From NCBI RefSeq assembly GCF_022829725.1, contig NZ_JAKSYG010000053.1, positions 1-64,000 of the forward strand: a stretch of 64,000 nt of DNA. The letters run 5' to 3'. This DNA is from Methylobacterium sp. E-005. Its GTDB lineage: Bacteria; Pseudomonadota; Alphaproteobacteria; Rhizobiales; Beijerinckiaceae. Shown piece after piece: positions 19,090-28,518 of this stretch; the stretch's first letter is position 1; each line of letters opens with the position of its first letter. A program made the translations under genes and the position numbers. Below the pieces are notes generated by a model. That model did not search any database, was not told where the DNA came from, and saw only the letters and a list, made by a program, of their open reading frames with translations.

Positions 19090-19821
19090 GTGCGTGTTCG
19101 CGAGCCCGTCTCACGCCGTCATCTGATCCAGTCGGGAGCTGTCGCCGCCACGAGTGCCTTGGTCGGGATCAGAGGAGCCGTAGGCTTGGAGACGACGTCC
19201 GACAGGCCCATTGACGCGCCATCCGGGCGTCGAACGGAAACCCTCGATCCGGACTACTTCAAGGGCATGTACGCGACCGAAGCGGACCCGTGGCGCTTCG
19301 CCACGAGTCCGTACGAGCGCGACAAGTACGCCGCGACGCTGGCGGCCCTGCCGCGCCCCCATTACGCGTCCGCCCTGGAGGTCGGCTGCTCGATCGGCGT
19401 GTTCACGCACGAGCTCTGTCCCCGCTGCGACGCGTTGATCGGCCTCGACGTGGTGCCGTCCGTTCTGGAGGCGGCCCGTGCGCGATGCGCCGATTGCCCG
19501 AATGCGCATTTCCTGCTGGCGGCCGTCCCTGGCGCTTGGCCGGACGGTCGGTTCGACCTCATCGTGATCTCGGAGGTGGCGTACTATCTCGACCGCGCCG
19601 ATCTCGCGCGCTTGGTCGCGCGTGTCGAAGGCGCCCTGTTACCCGAAGCCGATATCGTGTTGGTCCATTGGCTCGGCGTGACCCACTACCCGCTCTCCGG
19701 CGACGAGGCGGCTGAGGGCTTCATCGCGGGTGCTCGGACCTTCGCGACGGTCGTGAAGCAGTCGAGGACCGCCGCGTATCGGCTCGACGTGCTGCGCGCC
19801 CGCAAATCCGACGCCGGCTAG
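19090..19821 (+). CDS. SAM-dependent methyltransferase, NodS-like, with a Tat-like N-terminus
   Basis: The core resembles NodS-type methyltransferases: LDPDYFKGMYATEADPWRF, the SAM-binding motif ALEVGCSIGVFTHEL, then LIGLDVVPSVL and FDLIVISEVAYYL. The true start is probably the GTG at 19090, six bases after AGGTG. It adds VSRRHLIQSGAVAATSALVG, a twin-Arg followed by a hydrophobic stretch that looks like a Tat signal. That would be unusual for a SAM enzyme, since SAM is cytosolic. The segment may instead be a short relic fused in frame. A permease is convergent downstream. Substrate unknown; rhizobial NodS N-methylates chitooligosaccharides, but no nod genes are here. Confidence 0.8.
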   Translation: MRVREPVSRRHLIQSGAVAATSALVGIRGAVGLETTSDRPIDAPSGRRTETLDPDYFKGMYATEADPWRFATSPYERDKYAATLAALPRPHYASALEVGCSIGVFTHELCPRCDALIGLDVVPSVLEAARARCADCPNAHFLLAAVPGAWPDGRFDLIVISEVAYYLDRADLARLVARVEGALLPEADIVLVHWLGVTHYPLSGDEAAEGFIAGARTFATVVKQSRTAAYRLDVLRARKSDAG

Positions 19822-19853
19822 AGTGCGCTGATCCCAAAGCGGGCGCAGGGCCG

Positions 19854-21182
19854 TCAGGCTCCGCGCCGTCTCTGCACCGCCGCGACCGCGTAGAGGACGA
19901 GGCCGGCCAGCATTAAGAGCAGACCCGCCAGGGACTGGAAGGGTCTCACGGCCACGAGATAGACCATCATGAACAGGGTCACCGCGAGGAAGATCAGCGG
20001 CGTGAACGGATAGCCCCAGGTCCGGCACGGTCGCGGCAGGTTGGGCCGGGTGATCCGGAGCTTGATCAGGCCGAGCACGGTCAGGAAGGAGCAGGCGATC
20101 AGGCCGAACTGGACGAACGCGAGCACCGCCTCGAAGCTCTGCGTCAGGAGCAGGAGGCTGGCGACCCCGCCTTGAAGCAGGATTGCGACGCTCGGTACGC
20201 CGGTGCGCGTGCGACGCGCGAACATCCGTAGGGGCGCCACGTCCTCGCCCATCGCCACCGTCACGCGGGGACCGATCCACATCATCGCGCTGATCGTCGG
20301 TACGAGGCCGGCGCAGATCAGGAGACCGACGAGGCGGCCACCCGCCTCGCCGAAGACGTGACGCCCGGCGATCAGGCCGACCTCGACCTGACCGGCGAGT
20401 TCCGTCAGCGGCGTCGTGTAGAGGAACACCGCATTCAGCGCGACGTAGAGCACCACCACGCACCCCGTCCCGGCCAGCAGGGCCCGCGGCAGGCTGCGCT
20501 GCGGATCGCGGAGCTCGCCGACGATGTAGGTCGCGGCGTTCCAGCCCGAGTAGGCGTACATCACGAAGACCAGGCTGATCGCGAAGCCGGCGCTGACGAT
20601 TTGCGTGAGGTCCTGCGCGCCGGGGACGAAGCTGATGGGCTGGCCACCGCCCCGGATGAAGCCCACCCCGATGAACACGACGATCAAGGCGAGCTTCAGC
20701 AGCGTGAAGCCGACCTGAAACACGCTGCTGTGGCGCAGGCCGCGCAGGTGAACGGCCGAGACGATCCCGATCACCGCGAGACCGAGCAGAAGCGCGGGTG
20801 CGCCGGGCAGAACGGCCCCGGCGTATTGCCCGAACGCCATGGCGGCGAGCGCCACCGGGGCGGCGAACCCGACGGTGGCCGAGAGCCAGCCGGCCATGAA
20901 CCCGACCGCCGGACCGTATATGTGCGAGAGGAACATGTACTCGCCGCCGGAGCGGGGAAACATCGTGGCGAGTTCGGCGTAGCAGAGCGCCCCACAGAGC
21001 GCGACGACGCCGCCGACGGCCCACAGCAGCACCAGGGCGAAGCCGGACGGAACGTCCCGGGCCTGGAAGCCGAGGCTGGTGAAAACCCCGACGCCGATCA
21101 TGTCGGCCACCACGATGGCCGTCGCCGTCAGCGTCGAGACGGCCGGCAAGCTCCGGGTGGCCCTTGGTCGATCAACCATCAT
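19854..21182 (-). CDS. Amino acid permease (APC superfamily)
   Basis: About 442 residues with roughly twelve hydrophobic segments. The unwound first helix reads DMIGVGVFTSLGFQ, the APC substrate and ion binding signature. A later stretch (GWNAATYIVGELRDPQR) is also conserved in the family. It resembles the LAT/YfnA-like branch. An AGGTGG ribosome site precedes a double ATG at 21182/21179; either may be used. Its 3' end faces the methyltransferase gene. Substrate cannot be assigned. Confidence 0.92.
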   Translation of the reverse strand: MMVDRPRATRSLPAVSTLTATAIVVADMIGVGVFTSLGFQARDVPSGFALVLLWAVGGVVALCGALCYAELATMFPRSGGEYMFLSHIYGPAVGFMAGWLSATVGFAAPVALAAMAFGQYAGAVLPGAPALLLGLAVIGIVSAVHLRGLRHSSVFQVGFTLLKLALIVVFIGVGFIRGGGQPISFVPGAQDLTQIVSAGFAISLVFVMYAYSGWNAATYIVGELRDPQRSLPRALLAGTGCVVVLYVALNAVFLYTTPLTELAGQVEVGLIAGRHVFGEAGGRLVGLLICAGLVPTISAMMWIGPRVTVAMGEDVAPLRMFARRTRTGVPSVAILLQGGVASLLLLTQSFEAVLAFVQFGLIACSFLTVLGLIKLRITRPNLPRPCRTWGYPFTPLIFLAVTLFMMVYLVAVRPFQSLAGLLLMLAGLVLYAVAAVQRRRGA

Positions 21183-21519
21183 TGCCACCTGCCGGGATCC
21201 GTCGCGCTCATGACAAGCTGCATGTGCGCCAGCCAATGCTGCGTCCTTGGAAAACCAGCTGAGCGGCCGCCGCGGCGCCGTCGATTAAGTCGCAGGCCAC
21301 GATGGCTCGCAAACCGGGAGACTGGACTATCGTCCGACAGCACCTGCGCGCCGATGCGTGACCCCGCGAACCGCGGCTCGTCGCGAGGCTCCGATGAATC
21401 GGCGCGCCCTCTTGGGTTGGGGGCGCCGACCGCGGCGCGGAGCCGGCAGCCTCCAGGCTCGCCCCGGTGCTCAGGCGTTCGAGCGCCGCAGATCTGGATC
21501 CGAGACGAAGGCGGCAGCC
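21183..21519. other. Intergenic region between the permease and a methyltransferase
   Basis: A divergent region. The reading frame of the methyltransferase stays open here, but the encoded residues are Arg/Pro-rich and unlike the family, so I consider it untranslated. No other feature seen. Confidence 0.4.
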
Positions 21520-22158
21520 ATGACGACGCAGATTGTGCCGGACTTTCCGCCCGAGGCGTTCGCGAAGCACGATGGCGCTCCAGACACGCTCTTCTACGCG
21601 CAACCGCGCTTCGTCACACATATCGACGACGCCGCGATCGCCGCCGTCGCCGATCTGTACAGGACGGTCGTCCCCGAGGGCGGCATCGTCCTCGACCTGA
21701 TGTCGAGCTGGGTCAGCCACCTTCCGGACGAAGCCGCCTACGCGCGCGTCATCGGCCACGGCTTGAATGCGGCGGAACTCGCCGCCAACCCGCGCCTGAC
21801 CGAGTCTTTCGTGCAGGACCTCAACGCGGAGACGAACCTGCCCCTCGAGACCGCGAGCGTCGACGCCGCCCTGATGTGCGTCTCGGTGCAGTACCTGCAG
21901 CGGCCCGGGGCCGTCCTGACCGAGGTGGCGCGCGTGCTGCGTCCCGGCGCCCCGGTGGTGATCAGCTTCTCCAACCGGTGCTTCCCGACCAAGGCGGTCG
22001 CCATCTGGAATGCCCTCGACGGCGCGGGCCATGCCCAGCTCGTCGGCCTGTACCTTCAACGCGCCGGCTTCCCCCGTATCGAAGGCCATGTCCTCAAGCC
22101 TGAGGGCGGGCCCGGCGACCCCATGACGGCGGTGATCGGATGGAAAGCTGCGGATTGA
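21520..22158 (+). CDS. Class I SAM-dependent methyltransferase
   Basis: 212 residues. GGIVLDLMSSWVSHLPDE carries a modified motif I, and the C-terminal half has the UbiE/Coq5-like pattern TEVARVLRPGAPVVISFSN and then NRCFPTKAV. The start is the ATG after a purine-rich leader; the open frame further upstream is not conserved. The atypical LMSSW motif occurs in a group of proteobacterial methyltransferases of unknown substrate. It lies beside the broken carotenoid oxygenase on the opposite strand; no functional link is evident. Confidence 0.85.
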   Translation: MTTQIVPDFPPEAFAKHDGAPDTLFYAQPRFVTHIDDAAIAAVADLYRTVVPEGGIVLDLMSSWVSHLPDEAAYARVIGHGLNAAELAANPRLTESFVQDLNAETNLPLETASVDAALMCVSVQYLQRPGAVLTEVARVLRPGAPVVISFSNRCFPTKAVAIWNALDGAGHAQLVGLYLQRAGFPRIEGHVLKPEGGPGDPMTAVIGWKAAD

Positions 22159-22251
22159 GCCCCCCTGCACGGGTCGATCCCGCGGGACTGTTCGTGCGCG
22201 CCGATCGCCCCGACGCCGACCCGACATTCATGAGTCCGCATCGGCGCCGGA

Positions 22252-23733
22252 TCAGCCCATTCCGGTCGATTCGTCCGCCGGGAACCAGTTGCCGTGAAAG
22301 CCCGGCGGGATCCGGTGCCCGAGGCGGACCGAGGCGACGGGTGGTGCTTCGAACGCGCGCGCATCGAGGACGATGAAGTCCGTCGTGTCCCGCGCGGTGT
22401 CGATGACGAGCCCGACGAGCCAGCCTTCGTCCTCATCGGCTCCGGCATGTGCCGGCACGAAGACGAACTCCCCCGGGATGCGGTCGGGACCGAAGTCGTG
22501 CACGCGGCGCTCGCCCGTCTCGACGTCGTGCTTGTAGAGCTGCGTCGCGCCGGCGAGCTGCGTGTTGCCGTCGGCCGGGACGCTCACCGTGTAGAGGTAG
22601 CGGTGACGCTGTCCGAGACGCCGCTAGTCGATGCGGGGGAATTCCTGGGCCGCGGGATCGAGCACGCGCCGCGCGACACGCCCCGTCGTGGGATCGACCG
22701 TCCAGCGTTCGAGCCGGCCCGGCTCGTCGAGCCCGCCCCCGATCGAGGTGAACACCGTCGCGTAGGCGATCACGTCGAGGATCACCCGCCCGTCCGCGTC
22801 CTCATAGGCGTTGGCGACGTGGAACACGAAGCAGGGATCGACGTCGCACCAGAGGATGTCGGCCCCGTCGCCCTGCCGGGGCAGGAGGCCCACCCGGGCC
22901 CTGTGGCGGGGATTCCATCGGAACGGGAAGCGGTACCCGGCGAGCAGGGCCCGGAACGAGAACGTGACGGGCAGATCGAGCACGATCACGAAGCGCGCCG
23001 TGAACGCGCAGTCATGGATGCAGGGGCCATGCGCGACCGGGATCGGCACGTCCCGCACGACCTGCCCGGTCGGCGCGACGACGACGTGGCGGACGCTGTC
23101 CCAGACGCGGCCGTCGTAGGCGATCGCGTGGGTCTCGCCGGTCCGCGGGTCGCGATGCGGGTGCCCGCTGAACGAACCCGTCAGGGTGCCATCGAACGGG
23201 TTGTAGCGCTGCGCCTCCAGGGTCCGCCCGAGTTCGACGGGGAAGCTGCCGGCCTCCACGACGGCGAAGATCCGGCCGCCGATCGCGACGACGTTGGTGT
23301 TGACGGTGTCGTTGCCGCCGCGCCGCGGTCCGGGCGCCGGAGGCCGCTTGAGCGCGGCTGCGGCCGTACGCGACCCGATCCAGCGGTTGCGGTACCACAG
23401 CGCCTTGCCGGCCTCGATCGCGAGGCCGTGCACCATGCCGTCGCCGAGGAACCAGTCGTGGCCCCGTGTCGCGGCGCCCACGGGGTTGGCCCCCATCTTG
23501 AGGTAGAGGCCGTCGAGGCCCGGCGGGATCGACCCGGTGACGGCCAAGTTCTCCAGCGCCAGCTCCGCACCCATCGGTTCGTGGACGCCGACCACGAAGG
23601 GATTGGCCGTTCCCGGCAGGCGCAGCCGGTTGCAGGCCGCCCAGAAGCCGACGCCGGCCTCGGCGGCGGCGCGGAAGGCCGCCTCAATTCGGTTCGGCAT
23701 CGGCAGCGGTTCTCCGATCAGGTCGCGGGCCAA
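22252..23733 (-). pseudogene. Carotenoid oxygenase family protein interrupted by an in-frame amber codon
   Basis: The frame encodes a full-length non-haem iron beta-propeller dioxygenase of the RPE65/carotenoid cleavage family, about 493 residues. It starts near MPNRIEAAFRAAAEAG, with propeller motifs LDGLYLKMGANPVG and WFLGDGMVHG and iron-ligand His regions HPHRDPRTGETHA, HDCAF and, after the stop, PPGFHGNWFPA. A TAG at 22624-22626 splits it into 369 codons and a 124-codon remainder. The frame is unchanged: the codons after the stop read RRLGQRHRYLYT without a gap. A single GAG-to-TAG change would explain it. The third and fourth His regions flank the break, so a truncated product should be inactive. 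Readthrough or a sequencing error are alternatives. Confidence 0.85.
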
Positions 23734-23997
23734 GTCGTCATCGCGGCGGGTCCGCCCTGGTCCAAGCCGCGGATGGCGATCTCCGGGGCCACGATCTGCC
23801 GCCTCGGCGGACCGTGTGCGCCACGGCGTGCGGCCGTGAGCCCACGACAGGCCGGTCTGACCGTCCGTGGCATCGCGCCCCGATCCGATGCGTCCACGGT
23901 GCCCCCGGCGGGTCCGGGATCGATGATGGGAAGGAACCGGGGTCTGTCATGGCGATTGGCTTGCCGAGCCGGCATCCATGCCGGCCGGGAGGCTGAC

Positions 23998-24207
23998 ATG
24001 TCCGAGGATACCGAAAAGCACCGGGCCTTGCTCAGTGCCCTCAAGGCCGCACAGGGGAAGGGCGATGGCTCCTTTGAGCAGGCTGTCACCAATGCCTTCG
24101 CGCATGTCTTCGAACATCTCGGACGCCTCAACGATCACGTCGCCCTGGGCGGCCCCGACGGGGGGGACCCCCATCTGAAACCCGGTGAGTCGCCGACCCT
24201 GAGATAG
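23998..24207 (+). CDS. Hypothetical small protein (69 aa)
   Basis: ATG preceded by GGGAGG at good spacing. The product begins MSEDTEKHRALLSALKAAQ, continues with an amphipathic helix (AVTNAFAHVFEHLGRLNDH) and ends in a Gly/Pro/Asp-rich tail. Soluble, helical, no family known. The frame extends far upstream as a shadow of the oxygenase gene. Confidence 0.65.
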   Translation: MSEDTEKHRALLSALKAAQGKGDGSFEQAVTNAFAHVFEHLGRLNDHVALGGPDGGDPHLKPGESPTLR

Positions 24208-24231
24208 GGACAGGAGGGTCCGTCCGGGCCG

Positions 24232-25311
24232 TCAACTGACGCGCACGCGCACCCGGTGCCAGCAGGCGCAGAGATAGCCCTTGTGGTTCCAGACGTCGTC
24301 CGGCAGCGCCGGCTGGGTCTGGCCGGCCGAGTCCCAGGCCCGGACGACGAGGTCGTGCTCCCCCGGCGGCAGGTCGAGCTCGGCGGTCCAGAAGGTCCAG
24401 GCGAATGGTGCGTCGGGCGCGTGCTCGAGCGCCGCCTGGGTCCAGCTCCGACCGCCATCGCCGGAGACATCGACGCGGATGACGGCCCGGTCGCCCGCGA
24501 CCGCGTAGCCCCGAATCCGGCACGCCCCAGCCCCCAGAACGGCGCCGCGTGCGGGCTCGCAGATCGCGGCATTCAGCGGCATCGCGTCGATGGTGTGGCC
24601 TCGGGCCGGATCAGCGGTCTCGGCGGTGACGTCCGGCGGATACAGCTTGTAGTCACCCGCCTGGATCGGATTGTCCGAGGGATGATCCTGCACCGTGATG
24701 CGCCGCAGCCATTTGGCACTGCGCACGCCCGCGAAGCCCGGCACCACCGCGCGCAGCGGGAAGCCGTGCTCGGGAAGCAGCGGTTCGCCGTTCATGGCGA
24801 AGGCCAGCAAGGTTTCCGATGTCAGCGCCTTGGCGAGGGGGATGGAGACTCCGTAGGGGCGGCCATCGACCACGTCGTGGCTCTCGAAGGCGACGTGGCA
24901 GTCCGTCCCCATGCGGGCCCCGGCCGCGCGCAGGAGGTCGCCGAGGCGAAGGCCCGTCCAGTCGGCCGTGCCGATGGCGCCGCCGTCCCAGGGGTCTCCC
25001 GAAACAGGCGCGACGGCGCGCATGTCGGCGCGCCGATTACCGGCGCACTGCAACGTCGCCGTAACCGTGGCGGTCCGGAAACGGCCGCGCAGGGCATCCA
25101 GCGAGATCTCCATCGGCGTGCCGACAGCGCCGTCGAGGGTGAGGCGCCACGTGTCCGGGTCGATCGCCGGCATGTCGCCGTGGCAGCGGACGTAGAAATC
25201 GTCGGCCGCGGTCCGGTAAGCGGCCCGCAGCCGATTCAGGGGTGGCTCGGCATTGTAGGGCCGGTCGCCGTGGACGATCAGGCGCGCCTTGCGCTCGGGC
25301 AAACTCGACAT
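24232..25311 (-). CDS. Sulfite-oxidase-family molybdopterin oxidoreductase
   Basis: 359 residues of the sulfite oxidase superfamily. The molybdopterin domain includes DDFYVRCHGDMP, and the molybdenum-ligand Cys lies in TLQCAGNRR. The C-terminal Mo-co dimerisation domain runs from about residue 240 (for example RIRGYAVAGDRAVIRVDVS). There is no signal peptide, unlike most bacterial periplasmic sulfite dehydrogenases, so it should be cytosolic unless the start is misplaced. No cytochrome subunit is adjacent. Likely substrate is sulfite or an organic sulfur or N-oxide compound. Confidence 0.9.
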   Translation of the reverse strand: MSSLPERKARLIVHGDRPYNAEPPLNRLRAAYRTAADDFYVRCHGDMPAIDPDTWRLTLDGAVGTPMEISLDALRGRFRTATVTATLQCAGNRRADMRAVAPVSGDPWDGGAIGTADWTGLRLGDLLRAAGARMGTDCHVAFESHDVVDGRPYGVSIPLAKALTSETLLAFAMNGEPLLPEHGFPLRAVVPGFAGVRSAKWLRRITVQDHPSDNPIQAGDYKLYPPDVTAETADPARGHTIDAMPLNAAICEPARGAVLGAGACRIRGYAVAGDRAVIRVDVSGDGGRSWTQAALEHAPDAPFAWTFWTAELDLPPGEHDLVVRAWDSAGQTQPALPDDVWNHKGYLCACWHRVRVRVS

Positions 25312-25442
25312 CAGAGCTTCGGCTCCCTGGGCCCATGGTGCGAGCCTTCCTTCGGCGAGGCAGGCCCGATCGACCCACGGGACCTTTTCCCCAACATGCC
25401 GCTGGCCGATACCGCTGTGGGCAGGACGGCCAGTCGGGCCTG

Positions 25443-25766
25443 CTAGTCAGCCTTGCGATGGCCGCGCCCGTGCTGCTCCTTGTCGGCACCTGCGGCCGCC
25501 GCGGCTTCCTTCTCGGCCTTGCCCGCCGTCGCATTGCTCGTGGCAGCGTCGCTGGTTGCACCGGCCTGCGCGTTGGATGCGGCTGATTTCGGGTGGCCTT
25601 TGCCCTCCGTCGGCGCCTCGGCCTTCCCACCCTCCATCACCACAGGATGGCCGGCATCGGCCTTGGCGCTTCCGGCCACTTGGACTTCGGCCGCCTTCTG
25701 CTCCTGCGCGCTTCTCGTCGTGTGCTGCTGTCCGTCACCGGACTGACCCTTCGCGGGATTCGACAT
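25443..25766 (-). CDS. Ala/Lys-rich disordered protein (107 aa)
   Basis: Starts MSNPAKGQSGDGQQHTTRS after a GAGGT ribosome site. Nearly the whole chain is low-complexity Ala, Lys, Glu, Gly and Thr, ending in a His/Arg/Lys tail. It resembles stress-related disordered proteins. No domain recognised. It lies upstream of the sulfite-oxidase-like gene on the same strand, about 130 bases away. Confidence 0.6.
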   Translation of the reverse strand: MSNPAKGQSGDGQQHTTRSAQEQKAAEVQVAGSAKADAGHPVVMEGGKAEAPTEGKGHPKSAASNAQAGATSDAATSNATAGKAEKEAAAAAGADKEQHGRGHRKAD

Positions 25767-26286
25767 CGTGACCTCATCTGTCGTGGTCAGGCGCCAACGG
25801 CTCACTGCGGTCGCAGTTCGGAGGATGCGATCCGGTGCGACGAATGGCCGAACGCGGCGCGTCGTCAGCGAGACGTCCCGGTCGGAGAGTTCGACATGCG
25901 GGGGCCTGGACGTGCCCCGGGCGATCACGGTCGTCATCGTCGGTCATGGCCGACCGACCGTTCCGAGCAGGCGGACAATCGCGCAGGTATCGGCGAAGCC
26001 CACGCCCTCCGGCGGTTTTTGCGCTCCAGTCCGCTCGAAGGCTTTGTCGCCGGCGGCCCGGGCGAACGGGTTGGATCGGGGCGCCTGTTCGCTTCTCCAG
26101 CAGCGGGTTTGGGACATGAACGGGCCGCTTGCGGCCACATGCTGTCGTCCCTGCGGCTCGAGCTGCCGGCAAGCGGACGCTCCGAAAGCCTGCCTCGGGT
26201 TGCGCCTTGGCCTTCGAGCCCCGTGGACTGGGTGGCGGCACTGGGCGCCGAGCGGAACTGGTCCTCTCGGGCTTGGTTGCTAGACC
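25767..26286. other. Stretch without a supported gene
   Basis: Long open frames exist on both strands, but all are Arg/Pro/Ala-rich and without motif. It separates the disordered-protein gene from the ferredoxin relic. I see nothing in it. Confidence 0.4.
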
Positions 26287-26520
26287 ATGTTCTCTCCGGC
26301 CCCGCAGCCCGGTCTTCGCGTGAGCGTCGATCACAACGTCGGCCAAGGCGACGCGCAGTGATGCCACGCCGCGCCGCGGAACTTCCGTATCGAGGGGCAC
26401 GAGGCACTGTTCCGCGATCCTGCGCCCGCCGCGCGGGATCGCGCCGAGATCGGGCGCGCATGGGTCGCCTGTCCCGTTCAGGCGATCCGCGTCGACGACA
26501 ACGGCCAGGACGGCGCATGC
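26287..26520 (+). pseudogene. Decayed P450-type ferredoxin
   Basis: The frame from ATG 26287 reads LRVSVDHNVGQGDAQ, then a TGA stop, then C and APRNFRIEGHEALF, finishing with WVACPVQAIRVDDNGQ. This is the backbone of a small [3Fe-4S]-type ferredoxin of the kind that feeds bacterial P450s. The first cluster Cys is Gly in this copy. An in-frame TGA precedes the next Cys, and only the C-terminal ACPVQA Cys stands in its normal setting. It cannot hold a cluster. It lies directly upstream of a ferredoxin reductase relic and an intact P450, in the usual operon order. Confidence 0.75.
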
Positions 26521-26521
26521 C

Positions 26522-26957
26522 ATGGACCCTGGCCGGCCCAGCCGCGCGGTGGCGGTCGGTGCCGGGGCGATGCGGATTGCAGGTTGCCGTGGCGCACTGG
26601 GACTATGCGGTCGCACAGGGCGTGCGCGCCGGTCGCTTGCCTGCCGAGGACAAACCTGAGCGGAGCTACGCGGCGCTGTCGGCCTTCTGGTCAGGGCAGG
26701 CGGGCGTCATGATCGAGTCGGTCGGCCTGAGCGAGGGGGCGGACGCGATGATGATCGCCCCGGGCGATCCGGCCACAGATCGCTTCCGCGCCCTCTATGG
26801 CCGGGAGGGACGGTGTCTCGCAGCCGTATCGGTTGAGTGTGGACGCTGGCCGCCAGCCGATGCCGAGCGGATCGCAGCAGCGGCACCCTTCCCGCCCGGG
26901 GAGGCCGTCATCGACTGGGCCGGCTCACGCGCCCTCCTGGCCCCCGGCTTTTCTTGA
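26522..26957 (+). pseudogene. Ferredoxin reductase with collapsed interior
   Basis: ATG 26522 begins MDPGRPSRAVAVGAGA, the FAD-binding start of a ferredoxin reductase. After about 20 residues the sequence jumps, in another frame, to the C-terminal region: VAHWDYAVAQGVRAGRL, SAFWSGQAGV, then a reductase C-terminal domain ending LLAPGFS. Roughly 270 internal residues, including the NAD(P)-binding domain, are missing. The C-terminal frame is still open from 26577 to 26957. It is a deletion relic between the dead ferredoxin and the P450. Confidence 0.75.
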
Positions 26958-26978
26958 CGCGCAGGCACCGGATCCACC

Positions 26979-28259
26979 ATGGCCGACGCAACCCTCCTCA
27001 ACCAGATCAAGGACTTCTCCAACCGCGCCGACCCGTACCCGCTGTACGCCCGATTGCGGCAGACCCCGGTCTCGCGCCAGAACGACGTGGGTCAGGGGAC
27101 AGAGGCCCTGAACGACGAAGCACGGGGCGTGTGGGTGGCGGCGAGCCATGACGCGATCCTGCGCTTGCAGAACGACCCGCGCATCAGCGTCGAAACCCAA
27201 CCGCCAACGAAGCGCCCGTCCACCGGCAACCCGGTCACGGACTACCTCGTCAATCCGGTCAAAAACCGGATCACCGACAGACACCAGCCATTCCTCTTCC
27301 GCGATCCGCCCGCGCACGATCTCCTGCGCGCGGCCACCGTCCAGCAGTTCACCCCTGCGCGCGTCCAGGCGATGCGCGCCCGCTCCGAGCGGCTGGTCGG
27401 CGAAATGCTCGACCGCAAGCTGGGCTCGCACGAGATCGATGTTGTCGCCGACCTCGCCTACCCCCTGCCCGTCGCGGTGATCTGCGAGTTGTTCGGCGTA
27501 CCAGAGGGGGACGAAGCGAGTTTCCACGACTGGTCAAGCCAGCTCGCCACGGCAGTGGAGCCTGGCGTTGTCGTCAGCGAGGAGACGCGCATCGAGAACG
27601 CCCGGATCTTCGATGCCATCTCGGATTACCTGACCACCCTCATCGCTGAGAAGCGTCGACGGCCGCGCGACGACCTCCTCTCAGGGCTGGCCAACCACGT
27701 CACGCCGCACGGCTACAGGATGGGCGATCTCGATCTGATCTCGACGGCGATCCTGATCCTCGTCGCCGGTCACGAGACCGCGGTGAACCTGATCAGCAAC
27801 GCTTGGCTCACGCTGATGCGGCACCCGGACGAGTTGGAACGCCTGCGCGCCGATCCGGGCCGTGTCCCGCGCGTGGTCGAGGAGGTGATGCGCTACGATC
27901 CTCCGGTGCAACTCGTCAGCCGCAAGACCCTCAGCGCCATCGACATCGCCGGCACGACGATCCCCGAGGGCGAGGCTCTCGTCCTGATGCTCGCCGCCGG
28001 CAATCGCGACCCCGCCGCGTTTACGGACCCGGATCGGTTTAATCCGGACCGCTCTGGCACGCGCCACCTCGGCTTCGGCGGGGGCCTTCATTACTGTGTC
28101 GGCGCTCCCTTGGGCCGGTTCGAGGCTGAGGCAGCGCTGACTGCACTGGCTCGCCGCCTGCAGGGTCCACGCCTGATCGAGGATCCTCCGCCCTACCGGC
28201 GCCCAGCGACCCTGCGCGGACCGGAGTCTTTGCGCGTGGCCGTCGAGAGGATTCTCTAG
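26979..28259 (+). CDS. Cytochrome P450 monooxygenase, intact
   Basis: 426-residue soluble class I bacterial P450. The I-helix oxygen-activation motif is LVAGHETAVN, the K-helix ExxR is EEVMRYDPP (Glu followed by the conserved Arg), and the haem loop is FGGGLHYCVGAPLGR with the thiolate Cys. The Pro-rich N-terminus and PLPVAVICELFGVPE are family-like. The frame is complete. It starts 21 bases after the reductase relic. Because both cognate redox partners are dead, the enzyme must borrow electrons from another ferredoxin system or is on the way to loss. Substrate unknown. Confidence 0.94.
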   Translation: MADATLLNQIKDFSNRADPYPLYARLRQTPVSRQNDVGQGTEALNDEARGVWVAASHDAILRLQNDPRISVETQPPTKRPSTGNPVTDYLVNPVKNRITDRHQPFLFRDPPAHDLLRAATVQQFTPARVQAMRARSERLVGEMLDRKLGSHEIDVVADLAYPLPVAVICELFGVPEGDEASFHDWSSQLATAVEPGVVVSEETRIENARIFDAISDYLTTLIAEKRRRPRDDLLSGLANHVTPHGYRMGDLDLISTAILILVAGHETAVNLISNAWLTLMRHPDELERLRADPGRVPRVVEEVMRYDPPVQLVSRKTLSAIDIAGTTIPEGEALVLMLAAGNRDPAAFTDPDRFNPDRSGTRHLGFGGGLHYCVGAPLGRFEAEAALTALARRLQGPRLIEDPPPYRRPATLRGPESLRVAVERIL

Positions 28260-28518
28260 CCTGCATCAGCGTCTAAACGGCTACGCCCAGCCGTCGGCTT
28301 CGTGCCCGACGCCGTCATCCAGAGGTCGTGCGCAGCGCTTCTGCGGCGACATTGCCTGCAGTCCGCGACAAGCGTCCCCTAACCCGACGCCGACCGAAGA
28401 ACAGACCGGTCAAATCGGTGACCGCCCGCCGCTGCCCCCAACGCGAACTTCCATCGGCGTATGCTGGCCTGCGACCCGGATGCGGTGCGGGAGATCCGGG
28501 ACCTTCGACGGTTGGCCG

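Noticed and set aside
18893-19114. Small Cys-containing minus-strand frame
   Set aside because: Part of it looks protein-like, but it overlaps the next gene's start and has no ribosome site.
25593-26957. One continuous 454-codon gene
   Set aside because: Only the last part (from 26577) is homologous to anything, namely a ferredoxin reductase C-terminus; the rest is non-coding or runs over the ferredoxin relic in the wrong frame.
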